Below are positions 45,641 to 54,165 of a stretch of DNA of 64,000 bases, piece after piece. The stretch is from Tumebacillus avium. GTDB lineage: Bacteria > Bacillota > Bacilli > Tumebacillales > Tumebacillaceae. The notes under the pieces are model-generated. The model did no database searches. It was not told where the DNA came from and saw nothing but the letters and a program-made list of their open reading frames with translations. A program made the translations under genes and the position numbers. The first letter of the stretch is position 1. Each line of letters begins with the position of its first letter. The DNA lies in assembly GCF_002162355.1 (NCBI RefSeq), contig NZ_CP021434.1, positions 3,712,001 to 3,776,000 on the forward strand, read 5' to 3'.

Positions 45641-46611
45641 AAGATTCATTGAGGTTGTTACATGTGATATATCAACTTAGCGGGAAGTATATTGGTATGG
45701 TGCCAGATACCTCCCCATTAGATGAGGATAAGGTTATTAGATGGCTTAGTAATTTTCTCGTTAGAAGAGTAAAGAAATCACAATTTACAGATGATATGAA
45801 ACTTGTTACAGTGAAACGTTTCTTTGGTGATAACTTATTGTTTGAGGAATCACTTGAGATGTTGGAGCGAGTTAACGCCGTAATTAAAGTGCGTGATTAT
45901 ATCGTGATAACAGAACTTGGTATATTAATTTCCATTCTTTCGAAATCTTCTACAGGTGATATTCCAAGTTATCAATTTACGGCGTTGAATCTGTTAAGTG
46001 CCGGTATTTCTAAGGTGCATAAAAGCAGGATTGGCAAATTATATCCACAAGGACTTCCAGCAAAAGAAACAGTTTTTACAATTTTTCTTCTGGTAAATGG
46101 CTCTGTGTGTAGGTCTCGTGCTTTTTCATATAATGACGAAGACGATACTTTAGATGTTGAGCCCATTTTGCTTACTATGGATCGAATTTCAGAGATGTTG
46201 TTTGATGGATCCTTCAACATTACTGATCCTAGTGAGTTTTCTAATATGCTTAGAAGAAATACTGGAAATGGCCTTTTAGGTAGGGTATTTGATAGTTTAT
46301 ACGTATCGAAATTCGATAGGATTAGCAAAGTACGCACGGTTTACTTTAATTTAGGGAAGGATATTGATGATGTTGATGCAATATCCAATAATTACAAGAG
46401 TTTATTATCTATCTTGATTGACTCAACTGAAAGTATAATAGATCCTGATGTCTTTTTGGATAATTTAAGGAATCTAGTAATCAAGTATCTTGTCGAAAAT
46501 GATCTTCCGGCGCATTTGCAGTTAACGTATTTTAATGGTGTGGATTATCGTAACACCCTCTATCCGTTACTTAAAGTTATTGATTCTTTTCACGAGCAGA
46601 ATTATCGATGA
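45637..46611 (+). CDS. Unrecognised 324-aa partner of SIR2/SMC-like operon
   Basis: Starts at GTG inside GTGA, overlapping the ATPase stop by 4 bp, with GGGGGAG upstream, so translation is coupled. No signal peptide or membrane span. The N-terminal ~110 residues look like tandem helical/winged-helix elements (DEDKVIRWLSNFLVRRV, ELGILISILSK). The middle is beta-rich (PAKETVFTIFLLVNG). The C-terminus is helical. No catalytic motif seen. It takes the place of the third component (LmuC-like or kleisin-like partner) next to an SMC-like protein; this role is inference only. Confidence 0.7.
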   Translation: MKDSLRLLHVIYQLSGKYIGMVPDTSPLDEDKVIRWLSNFLVRRVKKSQFTDDMKLVTVKRFFGDNLLFEESLEMLERVNAVIKVRDYIVITELGILISILSKSSTGDIPSYQFTALNLLSAGISKVHKSRIGKLYPQGLPAKETVFTIFLLVNGSVCRSRAFSYNDEDDTLDVEPILLTMDRISEMLFDGSFNITDPSEFSNMLRRNTGNGLLGRVFDSLYVSKFDRISKVRTVYFNLGKDIDDVDAISNNYKSLLSILIDSTESIIDPDVFLDNLRNLVIKYLVENDLPAHLQLTYFNGVDYRNTLYPLLKVIDSFHEQNYR

Positions 46612-46719
46612 CAGCCATCGTCATTTGTCTGGCCTGAATTGTCTGACCGATAGCAACTACAGGTTGGGATACAAATAAGATTGAAAACTCAATACGGAAT
46701 TTTAGACAGAGGTAATAAA

Positions 46720-46750
46720 GAAAACCGTGGCTATCGCCACGGTTTTCTTT
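46720..46750. terminator. Bidirectional terminator
   Basis: Perfect 11-bp stem GAAAACCGTGG / CCACGGTTTTC, loop CTATCG, with T-rich tracts on both strands. It can end the defence operon (plus strand) and the regulator-peptide operon (minus strand). Confidence 0.8.
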
Positions 46751-46759
46751 TTGAGATGC

Positions 46760-46888
46760 TTAATTCGGGCTAACAATCCCCATTGGATCTGGCCCCGGTG
46801 CATCGTAGGCAAGTTCAACATTCGATACAGAGTAGAAACTAAACATAAGTAAGGCAATAAACACTGCAGTTATCAGCAATTTTTTCAA
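46760..46888 (-). CDS. Secreted signalling-peptide precursor A, 42 aa
   Basis: Tiny gene missed by length cut-offs. Minus-strand TTG 46888-46886 overlaps the stop of the XRE-TPR regulator (TTGA), with GGAG about 10 bp upstream. The protein is a signal peptide (MKKLLITAVFIALLMFSFYS) followed by a short polar, Pro-rich tail (AYDAPGPDPMGIVSPN). Position and layout match the peptide genes of RRNPP systems (Phr, NprX, PapR), where the exported and trimmed peptide returns to bind the neighbouring receptor. The mature form is probably a C-terminal 5-10-mer around PMGIV; this is inferred. Terminator follows at once. Confidence 0.75.
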   Translation of the reverse strand: MKKLLITAVFIALLMFSFYSVSNVELAYDAPGPDPMGIVSPN

Positions 46889-48204
46889 GAGAACAAATCT
46901 CCTTTCGGATACAGATTTTTGAACAATAGGTTACGCTCACGTTCAAGTATTAGAGCCTGCTCGAACTTGCCGGTCTTTTGATACGCATCGACTGCAACTT
47001 CAAGCGAATCAACTTTTCCTGTGACAATTCCTATTTTATCAAACAAGTCAGCCGATTTTAATGAGTCCTCGATACATTTAGTGTAATTATTTGTGCAGAG
47101 GTAGTGTTTTGATCTTGCTTGGAGAAATACAGCGTGTTCAATCGAATGATGAAGGCTATGTTTATCGATCAAAGCTGCGATTTCCTGAAGCATAGTCGCA
47201 ACTTCATGAGGGTGATCGGTTGACTGCATTTCGGTCATTCTTGAGAGAACTAGGACATAGTTCTTGTAATCTTTTTGTTCCAGATAGAAGGCAGCACAAT
47301 CTTTTAGCACAGCAACTGCCTCTGGTTTGTCTTCTTGGGAAGTTAAGAGAAGTGCAACATGGTGCTGTACCTTAACCGCCCAGGAGATCATATTGAGTCC
47401 TTTATACAGGACGAATGCCTCCTCAAACATTTGTGCAGCTCTGATGGTATCGAAAGCTTGAAAGTATGCTCTTCCGTGGGCAAATAGGGCATCTGCTTGT
47501 CGTTTGATATCTGTAGTACTGCGGAAATAAGAATAAGAGCGTTCTAAATAAAGAAATGCCTGATGGCCATGCCCCATGAGACGTAACGTATTTCCGAGAT
47601 TGAAGGAAATGAACGCAGCCAATTGATCAAATGTTTCATAGCGATCGATGAGATCATAGGCTTTGTGATAGTTATAATACGCATTGGTCAGATCCCTTTT
47701 CTGATAAGAAGAGTTGCCCAACTTGTTTCTGATCCGCGCCAGAGTGTAGGCATCATCGAAATTGTTGTTTTCAAGTTGTGTAACCAGTGGCAGCAATATT
47801 TCGATCGCATCATCGTAAAGCCCTAATTGGTTTAAACATTCTGCATAATCAATCGCAACCTCGATCTGATCTGCTTGTGATAGATCGGGCTGTAGTTTTA
47901 ATTCTACAAGAAGTGGTTTCGCCTGTTGAGGTTGCGCGGTTTCCAAGTACACCTTGATCAGCTTATGCTTGGCGAACACCTCCATTTGTTCCAACTCGTT
48001 TTTTACCAGCTCGTGCAAGGGAACTTGCAGTTTACGAGCGATATGGTGGAGGAGTTCGACTGATGCTGTATTTTTATTTCTCTCTAGCTGGCTGATCATG
48101 GAGATCGTTACAAAGCCATCTGCTACGTCGGATTGACTCATGCCTTTTTCTAGACGCAGCCGGCGAATCTTTTCTCCTATTGTTTCTGCTGTTTGGATTG
48201 TCAA
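46885..48204 (-). CDS. XRE-TPR regulator 1 (RRNPP-type receptor)
   Basis: N-terminal XRE helix-turn-helix (IGEKIRRLRLEKGMSQSDVA ..., residues ~9-62), then about nine TPR-like helical pairs to the C-terminus (e.g. YNYHKAYDLIDRYE, AFLYLERSYSYF). This is the architecture of PlcR/NprR-like cytosolic peptide receptors. TTG 48204 is chosen as start because AGGAGGC sits 7 bp upstream; the longer ATG reading at 48231 would run through the ribosome site. It overlaps peptide gene A. It probably switches DNA binding or partner binding when the re-imported peptide docks in the TPR groove. Targets unknown; the nearby NRPS and RiPP genes are candidates. Confidence 0.88.
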   Translation of the reverse strand: MTIQTAETIGEKIRRLRLEKGMSQSDVADGFVTISMISQLERNKNTASVELLHHIARKLQVPLHELVKNELEQMEVFAKHKLIKVYLETAQPQQAKPLLVELKLQPDLSQADQIEVAIDYAECLNQLGLYDDAIEILLPLVTQLENNNFDDAYTLARIRNKLGNSSYQKRDLTNAYYNYHKAYDLIDRYETFDQLAAFISFNLGNTLRLMGHGHQAFLYLERSYSYFRSTTDIKRQADALFAHGRAYFQAFDTIRAAQMFEEAFVLYKGLNMISWAVKVQHHVALLLTSQEDKPEAVAVLKDCAAFYLEQKDYKNYVLVLSRMTEMQSTDHPHEVATMLQEIAALIDKHSLHHSIEHAVFLQARSKHYLCTNNYTKCIEDSLKSADLFDKIGIVTGKVDSLEVAVDAYQKTGKFEQALILERERNLLFKNLYPKGDLFS

Positions 48205-48433
48205 AAAGATGCCTCCTAATAAAAGAATCAATTATACAATAGCATAATTTCTGGCTGGTGTGTATTCACAGTTGAATTTGTTGTTATTTATTCAAATGAC
48301 CCCAAAAATAGCATCGACGATAGGAGGGTCTTTCTTGTTCGTTGACCGATTACATAGCGGGGAAGAGAAATTGAGTCACATTCCATTTACCGTTGCCATA
48401 TCGTTTAAGGAGGTAAATGAAGGAGGAGATGGA

Positions 48434-49051
48434 ATGATTATTTTGCGTGTCGTAACATTCATACCTAAAAACCCTGAAAACAGCGATCCCTCGACAGATT
48501 GGATTTACCTAACTGCAGTACCAATTGCACCGGGTTCTTATGTTCAATATTATTATCTTGGAGATGAAAGGGATTTTAATCCGTATACGGCAAACACCCA
48601 AGATTTTAGAACGGCCCAACATTTTGAGATCGATTTTTATTACCATACCTTTGCATCGTATAAAAACACTGGGATATCAAATCAAAAAACGATTGTATTT
48701 CCTACTTTAAAAGTGGATTACAGCCAGGCTCAGGTTTCCCCGAATTGCTTAAGCGTTAATTGGGTAGACTTCCAAAGAGATTATTGCCAAATCAGTATGA
48801 AATGTGATTGCGCCGACCCCTTTATTGATGTTGCCCCTGCTGTAAACTATGATTTTATTATTACAGTGCATTCAAATGGCTATGTTCAGGTTACTGGCAC
48901 ACATGATGGTTTTCCGGCTTTCGAGATTTATAAGAGTTTTGATAATGGTGCAACATGGGGGACTGTTTATAAATATGACCCCCGGCCGATAGAGGCTGGT
49001 TTGACGGAATTATTCCCTGGACACTCTATTACTGTCAACAAATGGGGCTGA
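48434..49051 (+). CDS. DUF3238-like protein
   Basis: 205 residues from ATG 48434, which has AGGAGGAG 6 bp upstream; the longer frame from 48260 has no ribosome site and would start beside the divergent promoter. Beta-rich with no signal peptide (MIILRVVTFIP start). Contains WIYLTAVPIAPGSYVQYYYL, ISMKCDCADPF and VQVTGTHDGFPAFEIYK, which resemble the DUF3238 family of Bacillales. Function unknown. It is divergent from regulator 1 and might share its control region. Confidence 0.65.
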   Translation: MIILRVVTFIPKNPENSDPSTDWIYLTAVPIAPGSYVQYYYLGDERDFNPYTANTQDFRTAQHFEIDFYYHTFASYKNTGISNQKTIVFPTLKVDYSQAQVSPNCLSVNWVDFQRDYCQISMKCDCADPFIDVAPAVNYDFIITVHSNGYVQVTGTHDGFPAFEIYKSFDNGATWGTVYKYDPRPIEAGLTELFPGHSITVNKWG

Positions 49052-49124
49052 CTTCGTTGCAGGATTCTGTAACTTTTTGAGGGAAGTACTAATTCAGAAC
49101 GGTATGTGATAGGGGAGAAAAAAA

Positions 49125-49571
49125 TTGAGCAAAAGATCCATATCAGGAATTGTTGTTATTCTTGTTCCCTTAACCATCATACTTGCTGTGTTAGGCGGAA
49201 TATATTACATGTTTCAACAGAACAGTCGTACGGCCAGCCTATATTTAGTACCTCAAGGGTATGTAGGAATGGTTTCCGTTCAGTTTGGGCAAGCGGGAAC
49301 AGCACCCGTGCCGGAGGAAGGGGAGTATCTTGTTTTCCGGATCCCTGATTCAGGAGTGTTGAAAACGGCTACACCTGAACCCGAATATGGGAAAGCTGCA
49401 GACAAATATTACTATGTTGATCAAAAGGGTACTCGTACTGAGATTGAACCGACCGTCGGAATTCATGGCGGGTCAATTGGTGGAAAAGAAGGTGCCCCAC
49501 CAACTTTAAGCTTTTTCGTCGGATCTCAAGCCGAGTGGGAGAAGTTTAAGCAACAACAAACGAATAAATAA
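49125..49571 (+). CDS. Small membrane-anchored protein (DUF6843-like)
   Basis: 148 residues, TTG start with GGGGAG ~8 bp upstream. One N-terminal membrane segment (GIVVILVPLTIILAVLGGIYYMF, residues ~8-30, too hydrophobic and uncleaved-looking for a classic signal peptide), then an extracellular beta-rich domain with SLYLVPQGYVGMVSVQFGQ. That motif recalls the DUF6843 group. Function unknown. Terminator directly downstream; single-gene unit. Confidence 0.6.
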   Translation: MSKRSISGIVVILVPLTIILAVLGGIYYMFQQNSRTASLYLVPQGYVGMVSVQFGQAGTAPVPEEGEYLVFRIPDSGVLKTATPEPEYGKAADKYYYVDQKGTRTEIEPTVGIHGGSIGGKEGAPPTLSFFVGSQAEWEKFKQQQTNK

Positions 49572-49574
49572 TAC

Positions 49575-49610
49575 AAAAGCACCTTGCCGCGAAAGGCATG
49601 GTGCTTTTTT
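49575..49610 (+). terminator. Rho-independent terminator
   Basis: Stem AAAAGCACCTTGCC / GGCATGGTGCTTTT (one mismatch), loop GCGAAA, T6 tail. Confidence 0.85.
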
Positions 49611-49840
49611 GAGCTGATGGTTGTTCAAATGGCTAATTTATACAACACCATCTCTTTTTGATAAGTGCTAACGGCGCAAACTTCCAATCAGTCTCACCGT
49701 ACTGTTCCATTTGTGCGCATATCGTTGGTGATACCAGCCTCGAGTATTTGTCGACGCAGCCTTGAACTGATACATGGTAAACGAACAAGGCGGTTGCCTG
49801 CGACGACTTCTTCGTTGGTGAGGACCATAACATGCTGTAC
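49611..49840. other. Gene-poor spacer left of IS remnant
   Basis: No gene can be supported. A minus-strand open stretch (within 49694-49840, reading e.g. VLTNEEVVAGNRLVRLPCIS) has protein-like character but no start, ribosome site or recognised family. It may be the tail of a gene cut off by the IS21-type insertion. Confidence 0.4.
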
Positions 49841-49850
49841 ATCTGTGAAC

Positions 49851-49892
49851 AACGGTTGTAAAATCCCCAATATAAACGGTTGAAAATTCCCC
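49851..49892 (+). repeat. IS21 end repeats
   Basis: AACGGTTGTAAAATCCCC (49851-49868) and AACGGTTGAAAATTCCCC (49875-49892), two 18-bp direct copies typical of transposase-binding sites at IS21-family ends. Confidence 0.7.
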
Positions 49893-49929
49893 ACTTCCAA
49901 CGGACAATCTCTCCGAGGGGAGAGAAATC

Positions 49930-50623
<694 letters not shown>

Positions 50624-50656
50624 CCTGATTGCTCCTTGTGTAGGTTTTTGTGAAGG

Positions 50657-50782
50657 CTACTCCTTGTCTGGGGCAATGATCATGGGAGGGAAGTGGTCGT
50701 CGTAAGCTGCAACTGTTGAATGGGTGGTGAGCAAGGAGAAGCACGCCAGGGTCATAGCAATCAAGCTAATCAATTTTTTCAT
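50657..50782 (-). CDS. Secreted signalling-peptide precursor B, 41 aa
   Basis: Minus-strand ATG 50782-50780 lies within the 3' end of regulator 2 (17-bp overlap, GGAGTGAAATCAC just upstream), so it is translationally coupled. Signal peptide MKKLISLIAMTLACFSLLTT, cleavage likely near STVA, then AYDDHFPPMIIAPDKE. The tail starts AYD exactly as in peptide A and has a P-M-x-I core. The layout is that of an RRNPP receptor-peptide cassette. Confidence 0.75.
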   Translation of the reverse strand: MKKLISLIAMTLACFSLLTTHSTVAAYDDHFPPMIIAPDKE

Positions 50783-52091
50783 GTGATTTCACTCCATCCA
50801 ATTGAAGTTTTTCGAAAAGCTCACACCTTTGCCTTTCCAAGACAAAGGCTTTATCGAATTGCCCAAGTCTCTGATAAGCATCGGTTGAGATCTTCATTGC
50901 CTGAATTTGATCTCGGATAAATCCAATTCTATCAAAAATCTCAAAGGATTTCGATGCGTAATAAATAGATTTGCTGTAATTCCCCGTCTCGTAGTAATAT
51001 TGTCCGAAATATTTGTACAACTCGCCAGTGGACGGATGATTCTTTTCTACTTGATATTTATTCACAAGGTTGAGCGCATCGTTCAAGGAAAGCGCTGCAC
51101 GATTAAAATCCCTTTTTTGAAGATGAGCATTTGCGATTTTAGTGTGGATCAAGATCATTCTAGGATAGTCGTTTTCTTCTTCAAAAATTGGCAGGCAACT
51201 AGTAAGCTCTTGGATCGCCTGATCTGGATTTTTCTCCAGCGTTAGGACGGAAGCAATTGTATGTTGAACAATGGCAGAAAAGATTTTTAGATTGTGACTG
51301 TTCAAAATGACTTTAGCATGTTCAAAGCAATCAATCGCTTTTGAATATTCCTTCATGTTTTTATATGCCAGCCCTTGCTCGTAATATACTTGGCCCAGAC
51401 TCTTGAGGTCACCTACCCGTTCGAAGAAGTCGAAAGAACTTTGAAGGTGGGAAATGGAATCCTCATATCGTCCTTTGATCATTAAAGCTACCCCGAGGTT
51501 GTAACAGATCTTTGCGCTCAAAACATTGAATTCGAAACGATTTGAGTAATCGTATGCTTTTTGGTAATTGTAAAAGGCGTTCGTGTATTGGCGTAGGATC
51601 GTGTAAGCCTTGCCAATCTGATTCCGAACCTGCGCTAACAAGTAGGCATCGTGATGATTATTAACCTCCAATGTGTGAATGAGGGGCAGAAGTATCTCCA
51701 GTGATTCGTTGGGTTGTTTTTGCTGATATTTACTTTCCGCTAAATACACGGTCAGTATGTCATGTTGGTTAGTTGAAAGTTCCGGATGCTTCAATACGTT
51801 ATTAATTACTTGCTCTGCTTCTTTCGACTTGGAGGTTTCGAGCAACACTTCTACAAGTTTGATTCTGCTTACCAGTTCCATATGTTGGTCTTCATTTTGC
51901 AAAAGCTCACGAATAGGGATTTTAAATGTATCTGCCAATTTGGCTAGAAGTTCAGCAGATGGTGTTGAACGATCCTGTTCAATTGTGCTAATCCAAGATA
52001 TAGTTACTCCGACGAGATTACCAAGTTCGGTCTGTGATAAATTTCTTTCTTTACGTAGTCTGCGAATTCTTTGACCTAACGTTTCGTTCAT
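50766..52091 (-). CDS. XRE-TPR regulator 2 (RRNPP-type receptor)
   Basis: N-terminal XRE helix-turn-helix (TLGQRIRRLRKERNLSQTEL ..., ~3-58) and a TPR array to the C-terminus (e.g. YNYQKAYDYSNRFE, SKAIDCFEHAKVIL). ATG 52091 is preferred over 52121 because the latter would sit at the predicted transcription start of a good -35/-10 pair (TTGCTG, 17 bp, TATACT) and has no ribosome site. Paralogue of regulator 1, with the same gene order (receptor then overlapping peptide). The promoter lies face to face with that of regulator 3, so cross-control is likely. Confidence 0.87.
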   Translation of the reverse strand: MNETLGQRIRRLRKERNLSQTELGNLVGVTISWISTIEQDRSTPSAELLAKLADTFKIPIRELLQNEDQHMELVSRIKLVEVLLETSKSKEAEQVINNVLKHPELSTNQHDILTVYLAESKYQQKQPNESLEILLPLIHTLEVNNHHDAYLLAQVRNQIGKAYTILRQYTNAFYNYQKAYDYSNRFEFNVLSAKICYNLGVALMIKGRYEDSISHLQSSFDFFERVGDLKSLGQVYYEQGLAYKNMKEYSKAIDCFEHAKVILNSHNLKIFSAIVQHTIASVLTLEKNPDQAIQELTSCLPIFEEENDYPRMILIHTKIANAHLQKRDFNRAALSLNDALNLVNKYQVEKNHPSTGELYKYFGQYYYETGNYSKSIYYASKSFEIFDRIGFIRDQIQAMKISTDAYQRLGQFDKAFVLERQRCELFEKLQLDGVKSHEKID

Positions 52092-52126
52092 CTGATCACA
52101 TCCATTATTATTGGATTTCATTGAAT

Positions 52127-52155
52127 AGTATATAAAATTAATCGTAAATCAGCAA
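52127..52155 (-). promoter_or_regulatory. Promoter of regulator 2
   Basis: On the minus strand: -35 TTGCTG (52155-52150), 17-bp spacer, -10 TATACT (52132-52127). Start of transcription would be near 52120. Confidence 0.55.
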
Positions 52156-52208
52156 CGAAACACGAAAACTTCTGTAACTTGTTTTGGATTAATACTTTAT
52201 ATCAAGAA

Positions 52209-52238
52209 TTGATGTAATCAACAAAACACTCCTATAAT
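52209..52238 (+). promoter_or_regulatory. Promoter of regulator 3
   Basis: -35 TTGATG (52209-52214), 18-bp spacer, perfect -10 TATAAT (52233-52238). Divergent from the regulator 2 promoter, 53 bp apart at the -35 boxes. The spacer holds two TTGAT/ATCAA-type inverted words that could be an operator. Confidence 0.65.
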
Positions 52239-52270
52239 CAAGTCGCAATATAGCGGAAGGAGTGTTGAAA

Positions 52271-53560
52271 ATGACTAGTCCGTCACTCGGACAAAGGATT
52301 CGTCAAATTCGCTTGAATAGAGGACTTACACAAATTGAGCTTGCTAAGGGTTTGATCACACCGAGCATGGTGTCGCAAATTGAATCCGACCGGGCTCGTC
52401 CATCTTATAAGGTTTTGGCAGGGATTGCTGCACGTTTGGATGTTCCGCTGGAACATCTTTTAAAGGGCGTGAATTTCGATCTGGAGTATGCGAGCAAATA
52501 TAAGATGGCAATGAGCATGGTACTGGCGAAAGAATATGAAACTGCGATTCAGCTATTTGAGGAGCTGCTGGAAAGTGCGCCGCATCGGATTCCGAGGGAG
52601 AGTTTGCAATTGGAACTTGCGTTTTGTCATCTTGAGATGGGCCACGCAGAAGATGCTGAGGGCATTTTGAACCAGTTGTATCAGGTATTGAGCACAAAGC
52701 CGGAAGATCCGCTATTTGCCGTTGTGCTACTTCATCTGGGGAAGGTCGCTGAGTTGAAGGGGGAGTATCCGATTGCCCTTTTCCACACGAAGCGGGCATG
52801 CGATGAGTTGCAGAAAGCAGAAGAGATCGACACAGACTTTCAGACGAAAGTCTTGATGCAGCTGGCGAATCTTCATGAGAAGATAGGCAAAGTGGCCGAG
52901 GCAGCTGCCTATTTTGAAAATGCTTTGTCACTCAATCAGACTACCGATGAAGAACGTGGAAAGACCTGTCTTCGCTTGGCTGATGTATACGTTCGACAAG
53001 AGAAGTATGAACAAGCAGAGGAATATGCTGCGAAGGCGTATTTGCTTTTATCGGAACAAACCAACAAGGAACTGAAGCAGGATATGCAACACCGCTTGCT
53101 CATGATCAGACGGGGAAGCAGTGACTGGAAGACTATCGTTCGAGATCTGCTTGAGATTGCAGAGCAGGCGACGAGAGCTGTTCATAAAACAAAGGCTGGG
53201 CAAGTATATGCTGACATAGCTCTGGTCTACTTGGAGAACAACGAGTTCGATGAATCCTGGGCATATGCGGAGAAGGCACGTATCGCTCTAAGTGATACGG
53301 ATCCTGCGATGGGGAAAGTACATCGTGTGCTTGCTTGCATTTATTTGCAACGTAAGGATGAGAAAAAAGGCAGGAAGCACCTCGACAACGCAGTCAAAAT
53401 TTATAATTATCATGGCAAAGTTGCAGAGCTTGAAGAGGTTACGCTTTACATGTGCCGGTATCTGAACAACCAAGGGGAGCAAAAAGAAGCATTTGAGCGG
53501 CTGGAGCAGTTTCATCTTTACATGATGAAGCAATTGGAGCAGCGCGGAATCGTGTTGTAG
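52271..53560 (+). CDS. XRE-TPR regulator 3
   Basis: 429 residues. XRE helix-turn-helix (SLGQRIRQIRLNRGLTQIEL ..., ~5-60) then TPR repeats (e.g. YETAIQLFEELLE, YEQAEEYAAKAYLLL, YAEKARIAL). ATG 52271 lies 8 bp after GGAAGGAG; the GTG at 52262 would overlap that site. Same family as regulators 1 and 2 but on the other strand. No peptide gene was found in the 55 bp between its stop and the terminator. It could respond to peptides A-C made next door or to an unlinked one. Confidence 0.85.
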   Translation: MTSPSLGQRIRQIRLNRGLTQIELAKGLITPSMVSQIESDRARPSYKVLAGIAARLDVPLEHLLKGVNFDLEYASKYKMAMSMVLAKEYETAIQLFEELLESAPHRIPRESLQLELAFCHLEMGHAEDAEGILNQLYQVLSTKPEDPLFAVVLLHLGKVAELKGEYPIALFHTKRACDELQKAEEIDTDFQTKVLMQLANLHEKIGKVAEAAAYFENALSLNQTTDEERGKTCLRLADVYVRQEKYEQAEEYAAKAYLLLSEQTNKELKQDMQHRLLMIRRGSSDWKTIVRDLLEIAEQATRAVHKTKAGQVYADIALVYLENNEFDESWAYAEKARIALSDTDPAMGKVHRVLACIYLQRKDEKKGRKHLDNAVKIYNYHGKVAELEEVTLYMCRYLNNQGEQKEAFERLEQFHLYMMKQLEQRGIVL

Positions 53561-53614
53561 AGAACCCCTGATTTTTGCACACATGGCATTTTCTTTACCC
53601 ATACATGTCAAATG

Positions 53615-53643
53615 AAAAGGGCTGACCGTAAGGTCGCCCTTTT
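53615..53643. terminator. Bidirectional terminator
   Basis: AAAAGGGC-TG-ACC / GGT-C-GCCCTTTT hairpin between convergent regulator 3 and the minus-strand coiled-coil gene. Confidence 0.75.
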
Positions 53644-53656
53644 GATACTTCTTGGA

Positions 53657-54148
53657 TTACGGGTTTTCGACTTTTACAATCGATTCTTGTTCCTGAATAC
53701 TTCTGATCTGGACAAGTTCGGCCATTAGCTGATCATTGCTCTTCGTTTTTGCTTCTTTTTGCTTTTTAAGGCCCGAAAGCATCTTTTGTTTTGCTTTCAC
53801 AGTTGCAAGGGCCTTATGATCAACCGGTTCAATGTTGTATCCTTTTTCTTGAATCTCCAAAGCCGTTTCCAACCCGGCAATCGCTTCATCAAGGTCCTTT
53901 TCCGGGTTCGGGTGCAGTTCTTTTTCCAACTTAGATAACTCAAGATTTTTACTCTTCAGGTCATAACCTTTTTGAGCACTGACTTGAGGGTCTTGGATGG
54001 TTTTGAGTTCTTGCTCAGCCGCTTCGACCTCTTTTTTCATTCTTTCGAGCTTTTCAGCTTTAGGTGTCATATCGGCGGAAGCGCTGTAACCTGCAATACC
54101 GGCAGCCATGAGAGCGGCTGCAACAGTGATCACTAATCCTTTTTTCAT
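53657..54148 (-). CDS. Secreted coiled-coil protein, 163 aa
   Basis: Signal peptide MKKGLVITVAAALMAAGIAG with likely cleavage near YSASA-D. The mature part is almost all charged heptad-like helix (LERMKKEVEAAEQELK, LELSKLEKELH, VKAKQKMLSGLKKQKEAK). No Cys, no enzymatic motif and no membrane anchor. ATG has GGGG 10 bp upstream. It lies 17 bp after the amidase-like gene on the same strand, probably one operon. An extracellular or cell-wall-associated partner of that enzyme is possible; family not recognised. Confidence 0.7.
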   Translation of the reverse strand: MKKGLVITVAAALMAAGIAGYSASADMTPKAEKLERMKKEVEAAEQELKTIQDPQVSAQKGYDLKSKNLELSKLEKELHPNPEKDLDEAIAGLETALEIQEKGYNIEPVDHKALATVKAKQKMLSGLKKQKEAKTKSNDQLMAELVQIRSIQEQESIVKVENP

Positions 54149-54165
54149 CTGCTTTACCCCTTCCT

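Noticed and set aside
48260..48433. Long N-terminal extension of the DUF3238-like protein
   Set aside because: No ribosome site; it covers the regulator 1 promoter region. ATG 48434 with AGGAGGAG is far better.
53561..53614. A signalling peptide gene after regulator 3
   Set aside because: The only ATG frame gives nine codons without a signal peptide or ribosome site.
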